Source: an uncultured Oscillospiraceae bacterium (GTDB taxonomy: Bacteria > Bacillota > Clostridia > Oscillospirales > Oscillospiraceae). From it: DNA of 6,062 bases. Of this stretch, positions 1 to 5,529 are shown piece by piece (position 1 is the stretch's first letter; each line of letters opens with the position of its first letter). The notes under the pieces were generated by a model, which saw only the letters and a list, made by a program, of their open reading frames with translations, ran no database searches and was not told the origin of the DNA. The position numbers and the translations under genes were made by a program. The stretch lies in the NCBI GenBank assembly GCA_900751035.1, contig CAADSF010000285.1:1-6062 (forward strand). The letters run 5' to 3'.

Positions 1-2
1 GG

Positions 3-1352
3 ACCCGCACGCGGGCCGGCCATGCCGTGCATCAGGTGCCGACGCTGCTGCTTCTGACGCTGTTCCAGCTGCTGACGGCTGTTCAGCTCATCCTCGGCGG
101 CTGCGAGCCTGCGCTGGAGCTGACCGCCTTCGGCGGGCTGATCGGGCTGGAATGGGCGCTGTATCTCGCGCTTCGCGCGTTCCGCAGAACGGGCTTTGAG
201 GCCGAGACGCTGGCGTTTTTCCTGTGTACGATGGGCCTTGCCGTCGTGTCGAGCTCCGCGCCGGACAGCCTTGTCAAGGAGCTTTTGGCAATCGTTGCGG
301 GCGTGTGCGCGTTCCTCGTCGTCTGCTGGTCGCTGCGCGATCTGGAGCGGGCGAAGGCCGTGCGCTATCTCGCGGCTGTTGCGGGCATCGGTCTGCTGGC
401 GTTCAACCTGCTCTTCGGCGTGGAAAAATTCGGCGCGCGCAACTGGATTCAGCTGGGCGGCGTGTCGTTCCAGCCGTCGGAGTTCGTCAAGGTCTGCTTT
501 ATCTATGTCGGCGCGTCCACGCTCTCGCGGCTGATGGCAAAGCGCAATATCGTGCTGTTCATCGCCTATTCCGCCGTGATCTGCGCGTGTCTGGCGCTTA
601 TGAAGGATTTCGGAACCGCGATCATTTTCTTTGTCGCGTTCCTTGTCATCGCGTTCCTGCGCTCCGGCAACTTTGCGACGATTGCACTGGCCATCGCCGC
701 GACGGGCTTCGCGGGCGTTCTGGTGCTGCGCTTTCTGCCCTATGCGCGAAACCGCTTTGAGGCGTGGGGCCATGTGTGGGACTACGCGCTTACGACCGGG
801 TATTCTCAGACGCGCTCGATGATGTGCATCGCATCGGGCGGCCTGTTCGGCCTCGGACCGGGGAAGGGGTGGCTCAAATATGTCGCGGCATCGGACACCG
901 ATCTGGTCTTCGCCTTTGTCTCGGAGGAATGGGGCCTCATCATGGCCGTTCTGATGGTCGCGTGCATTGTCGTTCTGGCCTGCTTCGTCGTGCGCTCTGC
1001 GCCTGCGGGCAGAAGCTGCTTTTATACCATCGGCGCCTGCGCGGCTGTGACGGTCATGGTCACGCAGACGATTTTGAACGTGTTCGGCATGGCGGACTTC
1101 CTGCCGCTCACAGGCGTGACGTTCCCGTTCGTGTCGAACGGCGGGTCGAGCATGGTCTGCGTCTGGGGCCTGCTGGCCTTTATCAAGGCTGCCGACACCC
1201 GGCAGAACGCCTCCGTCGCCATCCGCGTCCCGCACGGCGTCACGCCGCTGCCGGAAGCGCCCGATATGGAGGAGGACGCCGCTGACGCGCCCGCGCCGGA
1301 GGACCCCGACGCCGTCTGGCAGCGCCCCAACGGGAAGGAGGCGCACAGATGA
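3..1352 (+). CDS. SEDS-family peptidoglycan glycosyltransferase (FtsW/RodA/SpoVE), 5' end probably outside the window
   Basis: This polytopic membrane protein polymerises lipid II into glycan strands together with a class B PBP. Residues are numbered from the GTG at 27. Hydrophobic helices begin at about residue 5 and continue to about 388. The SEDS signatures are present: GARNWIQLGG at 136-145, QPSE at 149-152 followed by K155, KDFGTA at 193-198, SGGLFGLGPGKG at 270-281, TDLVFAFVSEEWG at 291-303, and the late TGVTFPFVSNGGSS at 362-375. D292 matches the Asp of the family's TDF motif, reported as essential for polymerase activity. A Pro/Asp/Glu-rich tail of about 50 residues follows the last helix. 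The frame is open to the left edge, and GTG 27 has no Shine-Dalgarno sequence although every other gene here has a strong one, so the start is probably upstream. RodA, FtsW and SpoVE cannot be told apart from sequence alone. The stop overlaps the start of the PBP gene. Confidence 0.95.
   Translation, partial: TRTRAGHAVHQVPTLLLLTLFQLLTAVQLILGGCEPALELTAFGGLIGLEWALYLALRAFRRTGFEAETLAFFLCTMGLAVVSSSAPDSLVKELLAIVAGVCAFLVVCWSLRDLERAKAVRYLAAVAGIGLLAFNLLFGVEKFGARNWIQLGGVSFQPSEFVKVCFIYVGASTLSRLMAKRNIVLFIAYSAVICACLALMKDFGTAIIFFVAFLVIAFLRSGNFATIALAIAATGFAGVLVLRFLPYARNRFEAWGHVWDYALTTGYSQTRSMMCIASGGLFGLGPGKGWLKYVAASDTDLVFAFVSEEWGLIMAVLMVACIVVLACFVVRSAPAGRSCFYTIGACAAVTVMVTQTILNVFGMADFLPLTGVTFPFVSNGGSSMVCVWGLLAFIKAADTRQNASVAIRVPHGVTPLPEAPDMEEDAADAPAPEDPDAVWQRPNGKEAHR
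1335..1341 (+). promoter_or_regulatory. Ribosome binding site of the PBP gene, inside the end of the SEDS gene
   Basis: AAGGAGG lies 7 nt before ATG 1349 and within the last codons of the SEDS gene. The ATGA at 1349-1352 combines the PBP start with the SEDS stop. This indicates coupled translation and roughly matched production of the two partners. Confidence 0.85.
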
Positions 1353-2728
1353 AAAAGGTATCGCGCCGTGCGCTGTTCGCGCTGGCTCTGGCCGTGGTGC
1401 TTGCCGTGGGCACGCTGGCCTTCTGCGTCAAATATGCGGCAAACGCCGAGAAATGGGTCACGTTTTCCGGCAGTCCGCACGTCTATACCGGCACGAATCT
1501 CACCGGCGGCAGAATTTACGACCGCTCCGGCGTGCGCATCCTGAACACGACCGGCGGCCGCGTGTACAGCGCCGACGAGGCTGTCCGCGAGGCGACCGTC
1601 CATCTGCTGGGCGACCGCTACGGCTATATCAGCGCACCGCTGCTGGGCAACTTCGCTGAGCAGATGATCGGCTACGATAAGATTACCGGTCTGAGCGAAG
1701 CGTCCAAGGGCGCGGCCAGCGCAAGGCTGACCATCAGCGCCGACGTGCAGAAGACGGCTTTGCAGGCGCTCGGCAGCTACCACGGCGCAGTCGGCGTTTA
1801 CAACTACAAAACCGGCGAACTATTATGCGCCGTGACCAGCCCCAGCTACGACCCCGACAACATCCCCGATATCGCGGGCGATGAGACGGGCGCGTATGAC
1901 GGCGTGTATCTCAACCGCTTCTTTGACGCGGCCTATACGCCCGGCTCCATTTTCAAGCTCGTGACGAGCGCCGCCGCGCTGGAGCAAAGCGCGTCCGCGC
2001 AGGCGCAGACCTATACCTGCGCCGGGAAAACCATCATCGGCGGGCAGGAGATCATCTGTATGTCCACTCACGGGACGCTTGCCATGCCGGATGCGCTGGC
2101 GCATTCGTGCAACGTCTATTATGGCGAGCTGGCCTCGGCTCTCGGCAAGGACGCCCTGCAGGCGGCCTGCGACAAACTGGGCCTCAACGGGACGCTTACC
2201 TGCGACGGCTATACCGCACGTTCGACCGTCGATCTTTCTGACGCGGACGACGGCAGCGTCGCCTGGGCCGGGATTGGCCAGTATACCGACCAGATCACGG
2301 CAATTCAGTTCCTGCGCTTCATGGGCGTGATCGCAAACGGCGGAGAGGCGGCGGAGCCGTATCTCATGCAGAAGATTTCCCGCGCGGGCCAGACGGTCTA
2401 CGAGGCAAAGACGAAAACGACTGGGCGGCTGCTGTCCGAGGAAACGGCAAAGACGCTCGGAGACATGATGCGCGGCGCGGTCGTGAACCAGTACGGCGCG
2501 TGGCAGTTCGGCAGTCTGACGGTCTGCGCCAAATCCGGCACGGCGGAGCGCGAAAACGGCCCGGCAGACGCGATGTTCGCGGGCTTCGTGCAGGACGAGG
2601 CATATCCGCTTGCCTTCGTCGTCTTCGCCGAACGCGGCGGCTCCGGCAGCCAGACGGCAGCCCCCATCGCCGCAAAGGTTCTTGCCGCGTGCAAGACCAT
2701 GCTGGATACCCCGAACCCGAACGGGTAA
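1349..2728 (+). CDS. Class B penicillin-binding protein (peptidoglycan D,D-transpeptidase), short PbpA-like form
   Basis: This 459-residue protein is a membrane-anchored transpeptidase that cross-links stem peptides on the outer face of the membrane. Residues 8-26 form an uncleaved signal anchor. A short N-terminal region contains GGRIYDRSG (53-61), the usual entry motif of class B PBPs. The transpeptidase domain runs from about 140 to 450. Its motifs are SIFK (S200 nucleophile, K203), SCN (S253, N255) and KSGT (395-398). C224 and C237 sit in the segment between the first two motifs, where related clostridial PBPs often carry a cysteine pair. At 459 residues it is much shorter than PBP2 or SpoVD types (about 600-700) and has no PASTA repeats. 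It is closer in size to the PbpA proteins encoded beside RodA in actinobacteria and many clostridia. The overlap with the SEDS gene supports a dedicated SEDS-bPBP pair. Whether it serves elongation, division or sporulation is not visible. Confidence 0.95.
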   Translation: MKKVSRRALFALALAVVLAVGTLAFCVKYAANAEKWVTFSGSPHVYTGTNLTGGRIYDRSGVRILNTTGGRVYSADEAVREATVHLLGDRYGYISAPLLGNFAEQMIGYDKITGLSEASKGAASARLTISADVQKTALQALGSYHGAVGVYNYKTGELLCAVTSPSYDPDNIPDIAGDETGAYDGVYLNRFFDAAYTPGSIFKLVTSAAALEQSASAQAQTYTCAGKTIIGGQEIICMSTHGTLAMPDALAHSCNVYYGELASALGKDALQAACDKLGLNGTLTCDGYTARSTVDLSDADDGSVAWAGIGQYTDQITAIQFLRFMGVIANGGEAAEPYLMQKISRAGQTVYEAKTKTTGRLLSEETAKTLGDMMRGAVVNQYGAWQFGSLTVCAKSGTAERENGPADAMFAGFVQDEAYPLAFVVFAERGGSGSQTAAPIAAKVLAACKTMLDTPNPNG

Positions 2729-2745
2729 CACCACCTGCTGCACAG

Positions 2746-2752
2746 AAAGGAG
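2746..2752 (+). promoter_or_regulatory. Ribosome binding site that fixes the start of the glycerol-1-phosphate dehydrogenase
   Basis: AAAGGAG lies 7 nt before ATG 2760. The reading frame stays open up to ATG 2610, but that extension would overlap the PBP gene by about 120 bp and has a low-complexity Pro/Arg/Ser composition. The site therefore selects 2760. Confidence 0.85.
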
Positions 2753-2759
2753 AACTCCC

Positions 2760-4025
2760 ATGACTGATTTTCACGCGCTCATTGACAGCTATCAGAACTG
2801 CGCCTGCGGGCAGGCGCATGAATGCGCCGTCCGGGATATTGCCATCGGCAGCGGGCTTGTGTCCGAGGTCGGCGAAATTCTGAAGAAAAACGGCTTCGGC
2901 CCCCGGCTTCTGCTGGCGGCGGACGAGCAGACGCTTGCCGCTGCGGACGGCATTGAAGCCTCTTTGTCCGGCTTTACCGTCCTGCGCCATATCTGGCCGT
3001 CCATCCGCGTGGCGACCATGCAGGACGTGGAGAAGATCGAGGGCTATTTTGACCGCGTGGACGGCGTGCTTGCCGTCGGTACGGGGTCTGTCCATGACCC
3101 GTGCAGGCTTGCCTGTGCGCGGCATGACGTGCCGCTGTGCCTGTTTGCGACCGCGCCCTCCATGGACGGCTTCGCGTCCTATTCCGCGCCGATTGTAAAC
3201 GGCAATTTCAAGATCACCTATCCCGCCAAATGCCCGGAGGTCATCATCGGCGACACAAAAATTCTCGCAGACGCTCCGGCGGAGCTCAAGTCTGCGGGCT
3301 TCGGCGACATGATCTCGAAATATATCGCGCTTATCGACTGGCAGGTATCGAATCTGCTGACCGGGGAATCCTATTGTGAGCGCGTCGCTGCCCTGACGCG
3401 GCAGGCGACCGACCAGATCTTCGCCATGGCCGGGAGCGTCACGAAGCGCGACGAAAAAACAGCGGCGGCGATCTTCGAATCGCTGCTTCTGACCGGCATC
3501 GCGATGAGCTTCACCAAAACCTCCCGCCCCGGCAGCGGCACGGAGCATATCATGGCCCATTTCTGGGAGTGCATGGAGCTGCTGGACGGCAAAATACCGA
3601 ATTACCACGGCGAGGACGTCGGCGTGACGACGCTCATCATGCTTCGGTACTATGAAGCGCTCGCCCGCCTGCCGCAGGTCACGGCCCACCCGGAGGTCTG
3701 CAATTGGGATGAAATTTACAGCATCTACGGCCCGCTGGCCCCGGACGTGCAGAAGCTCAACACCCCGGACACCATCACAGACGGCATTGAGCCCCGCCGC
3801 ATTGAGGCCTGCTGGCCGGATATCCGCCGGATCGTGCAGTCCGTGCCGTCCTATGACGCCTGCCTTGCCGCCATGCGGCAGGCCGGATGCAAAACGACGA
3901 TCGGGGAGGTCGGCAAGGCGCCGGACTTCGTCGAGATCAGCTTCCGCTTCCACCCGTATATGCGCCGCAGGCTGTCACTGAAGCGTGTGAGCCATATGCT
4001 GGACCTGCCGGAACCACTTTTCTGA
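2760..4025 (+). CDS. egsA: sn-Glycerol-1-phosphate dehydrogenase (AraM/EgsA family)
   Basis: This 421-residue cytoplasmic enzyme of the iron-containing/GldA-like dehydrogenase superfamily is predicted to reduce dihydroxyacetone phosphate to sn-glycerol 1-phosphate with NAD(P)H. The nucleotide-binding loop is GTGSVHD at 107-113, and the family hallmark TAPSMDG is at 131-137. Likely metal ligands are D183 in AGFGD, H263 in SRPGSGTEH (255-263) and H283 in NYHGEDVG. Bacillus AraM was reported to be nickel dependent. The N-terminus carries CACGQAH (14-20) plus C22, a small Cys/His cluster seen in many clostridial relatives and absent from Bacillus AraM as I recall it. In Bacillus the product is prenylated by PcrB to heptaprenylglyceryl phosphate. 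No pcrB-like gene lies in this window, so the use of the product here is open. The gene is 31 bp after the PBP gene and 29 bp before htrA, as expected within an operon. Family assignment is firm, but substrate is inferred. Confidence 0.92.
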   Translation: MTDFHALIDSYQNCACGQAHECAVRDIAIGSGLVSEVGEILKKNGFGPRLLLAADEQTLAAADGIEASLSGFTVLRHIWPSIRVATMQDVEKIEGYFDRVDGVLAVGTGSVHDPCRLACARHDVPLCLFATAPSMDGFASYSAPIVNGNFKITYPAKCPEVIIGDTKILADAPAELKSAGFGDMISKYIALIDWQVSNLLTGESYCERVAALTRQATDQIFAMAGSVTKRDEKTAAAIFESLLLTGIAMSFTKTSRPGSGTEHIMAHFWECMELLDGKIPNYHGEDVGVTTLIMLRYYEALARLPQVTAHPEVCNWDEIYSIYGPLAPDVQKLNTPDTITDGIEPRRIEACWPDIRRIVQSVPSYDACLAAMRQAGCKTTIGEVGKAPDFVEISFRFHPYMRRRLSLKRVSHMLDLPEPLF

Positions 4026-4037
4026 ACAGATACGCCG

Positions 4038-4045
4038 AAAAGGAG
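4038..4045 (+). promoter_or_regulatory. Ribosome binding site that fixes the start of htrA
   Basis: AAAAGGAG lies 9 nt before ATG 4055. The frame is open back to ATG 3887, but that would add 56 residues overlapping the dehydrogenase gene and lacking any HtrA-like character. ATG 4055 is therefore the start. Confidence 0.85.
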
Positions 4046-4054
4046 CGCAGAACC

Positions 4055-5479
4055 ATGGAAAATCACGAGGAAAAGATAAACTACAGCTTTGAGCCTGTCA
4101 CGTCCGAGCCGTCCCAGACGCCGCTGGAGCAGGCGAAGGAGGAGATGCGGCGCAGCGGCAAGCACACCGGGCTCAAGATCGCGGCGCTGCTGGCCGCGCT
4201 GGCGATTGTCGCGGCTGTCGGCGGCTCCGTGCTGACGAAGACCATCGACGCCATTGGACAGAAAAACCTTGCCGGGCAGGAGAAGGACGCCTCCGTCGGC
4301 GCCATGGCTGAGCAGCCTGTCGGGCAGGAGCAGCCCGCAGCGCAGCAGACGCAGACCGGCGCTTCCTACCGGCTCGAACGGACGCCGCTGCCGGAAACGC
4401 TCAAGTCCAACGAGGGCGACAAGACGCTCACACCGGCGCAGGTCTATAAGATGAACATCGGCGCGGTCTGCGGCATTTCCACGCAGGTCACAGCCGACCT
4501 CTGGGGTGTGGAAACGACCGGCGTATGCACGGGCAGCGGCTTCGTCCTGACGGAGGACGGCTATATCGTCACCAATCACCACGTCGTCGCGGATGCGGAC
4601 GAGGGGACCATCGTCGTGCAGTTCTATTCGGGCGAGGAATACCCCGCCGCCATCGTCGGCACGGACAGCATGAACGACGTTGCCCTTTTGAAGATCGAGG
4701 CAGAGGGCCTGCAGACCGTCACGGTCGGCGATTCCGACGAGGTCGAGGTCGGCGAGACGGTCGAGGCCATCGGAAATCCGCTGGGCGATCTGACGTTCAC
4801 CATGACAGCCGGTTACATCAGCGCGCTTGACCGCGAGATCGATACCGACGGGACGGTCATCAATATGCTGCAGACCGACGCGGCCATCAACTCCGGCAAC
4901 TCCGGCGGGCCGCTGTTCGATATGAACGGCAATATCATCGGCGTTACGACCGCGAAGGTGTCCGGCACGACGGAGACCGGCGTGAGCATCGAAGGTCTCG
5001 GCTTCGCCATCCCCATCAACGACGTGCTGCGCGTGGCGTATGACCTGCAGCAGTATGGCCGCGTCCGCGGCCGGGCCTATCTCGGCGTTACGCTGCAGAA
5101 TCTCGACGCGTCGGTCGCAGAAATTTACGGCCTGCCCTCCGGACCGCAGGTCGTGACCGTGACGGAAGGCAGCTGCTCGGAAAAGGCAGGCTTGCAGCCG
5201 CACGATATCATTCTGGAATTTGACGGCCGCGAGATCAACGCGTATTCCGATCTTGTCTCCGCACTTTCCAAGCACCGGGCGGGCGACACTGTCAAGCTGA
5301 AGCTCTACCGCGCTGGCGCGGAGATAGAGGTCACGCTCACGCTCGACGAGCGGCCCGGCGAGGAGGAGATCAACAGGGTCGAGCAGCAGGCGCAGAGCGA
5401 GCTGGAGGGCCAGTCCGGACAGGAGGAAGAATTCAGCGCCCCGGACTTTGACGGCTACGGCTACGATTACGGCGGATAA
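4055..5479 (+). CDS. htrA: HtrA/DegP-like membrane-anchored serine protease with one PDZ domain
   Basis: This 474-residue protease is expected to degrade or manage misfolded proteins at the outer face of the membrane. A charged cytoplasmic segment (1-40) is followed by one membrane helix at about 41-61 and a Gln/Ala-rich linker to about 125. The trypsin-like domain spans about 130-325. The triad is H176 in TNHHV, D208 in NDVALLKI and S283 in GNSGGPL, so the enzyme should be active. A single PDZ domain covers about 340-430, including AYLGVTL at 341-347 and the ligand-binding-type segment KAGLQPHDII at 377-386. This architecture matches Gram-positive HtrA/HtrB/YyxA rather than the two-PDZ DegP. 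An acidic Glu/Gln-rich tail ends in a Tyr/Gly-rich segment, DGYGYDYGG. C139 and C158 flank the start of the protease domain. No CssR-like operator can be recognised, and the 29-bp gap upstream leaves little room for its own promoter. Confidence 0.96.
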   Translation: MENHEEKINYSFEPVTSEPSQTPLEQAKEEMRRSGKHTGLKIAALLAALAIVAAVGGSVLTKTIDAIGQKNLAGQEKDASVGAMAEQPVGQEQPAAQQTQTGASYRLERTPLPETLKSNEGDKTLTPAQVYKMNIGAVCGISTQVTADLWGVETTGVCTGSGFVLTEDGYIVTNHHVVADADEGTIVVQFYSGEEYPAAIVGTDSMNDVALLKIEAEGLQTVTVGDSDEVEVGETVEAIGNPLGDLTFTMTAGYISALDREIDTDGTVINMLQTDAAINSGNSGGPLFDMNGNIIGVTTAKVSGTTETGVSIEGLGFAIPINDVLRVAYDLQQYGRVRGRAYLGVTLQNLDASVAEIYGLPSGPQVVTVTEGSCSEKAGLQPHDIILEFDGREINAYSDLVSALSKHRAGDTVKLKLYRAGAEIEVTLTLDERPGEEEINRVEQQAQSELEGQSGQEEEFSAPDFDGYGYDYGG

Positions 5480-5489
5480 CAGGCATATC

Positions 5490-5520
5490 CCCCTGTCCAT
5501 CGCATAAGCATGGACAGGGG
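5490..5520 (+). terminator. 11-bp perfect hairpin between htrA and pdaA: weak intrinsic terminator or translational control element
   Basis: CCCCTGTCCAT (5490-5500) is the exact inverted complement of ATGGACAGGGG (5510-5520), with 9 nt between that can add a GC/GC closure over an ATAA loop. ATC (5487-5489) can also pair with GAT (5522-5524) around a bulged T. The only T-run is TTTT at 5526-5529, five bases after the perfect stem, so this is at best a weak intrinsic terminator for the upstream operon. The right arm also contains the GGGG core of the next gene's ribosome binding site, so it may instead, or also, limit translation of pdaA. The structure is plainly visible, but which role it has is inference. 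Confidence 0.6.
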
Positions 5521-5524
5521 TGAT
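5516..5524 (+). promoter_or_regulatory. Ribosome binding site of pdaA, partly buried in the hairpin
   Basis: AGGGGTGAT is a good match to the 16S rRNA 3' end with a 5-nt spacer to ATG 5530. Its first five bases are paired in the 11-bp stem that ends at 5520, and TGAT lies at its foot. Initiation should be weak unless the stem opens or the transcript begins within it. Confidence 0.75.
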
Positions 5525-5529
5525 GTTTT

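Noticed and set aside
27..29. GTG 27 as the true start of the SEDS gene
   Set aside because: No Shine-Dalgarno sequence precedes it, the frame is open to the window edge with plausible basic residues, and all other genes here have strong sites. It cannot be excluded without the upstream DNA.
2610..2759. A 50-residue upstream extension of the glycerol-1-phosphate dehydrogenase
   Set aside because: It overlaps the PBP gene and lacks family similarity, and a strong ribosome binding site precedes ATG 2760.
1823..2761. Minus-strand open frame of 312 codons opposite the PBP gene, and a similar one at 1022-1783
   Set aside because: Both are antisense to motif-bearing sense genes and consist of repetitive Arg/Gly/Ala/Val-rich sequence, as expected from GC-rich codon bias.
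2364..3953. A 529-codon open frame on the minus strand opposite the PBP and dehydrogenase genes
   Set aside because: It is a shadow of two well-supported sense genes and crosses their boundary. Its composition is low in family-like character and no motif can be recognised.
3887..4054. A 56-residue upstream extension of htrA
   Set aside because: It overlaps the dehydrogenase gene and would put odd sequence ahead of a normal cytoplasmic segment and anchor. A strong ribosome binding site precedes ATG 4055.
3851..5500. A 549-codon open frame on the minus strand opposite htrA and the end of egsA
   Set aside because: Its protein has no recognisable family and shows the Arg/His/Asp/Gly-rich look of antisense GC-rich coding DNA. 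The sense strand encodes a complete HtrA with its catalytic triad. Its start lies in the intergenic hairpin without a ribosome binding site.
5483..5509. A forespore-sigma-like promoter: GCATA, 15-nt gap, CATAAGC
   Set aside because: The -35-like element fits the forespore consensus as I recall it, but the -10-like element lacks its TA ending and the spacing looks short for sigma-G. It remains only a candidate for mapping, since pdaA is sigma-G dependent in Bacillus.
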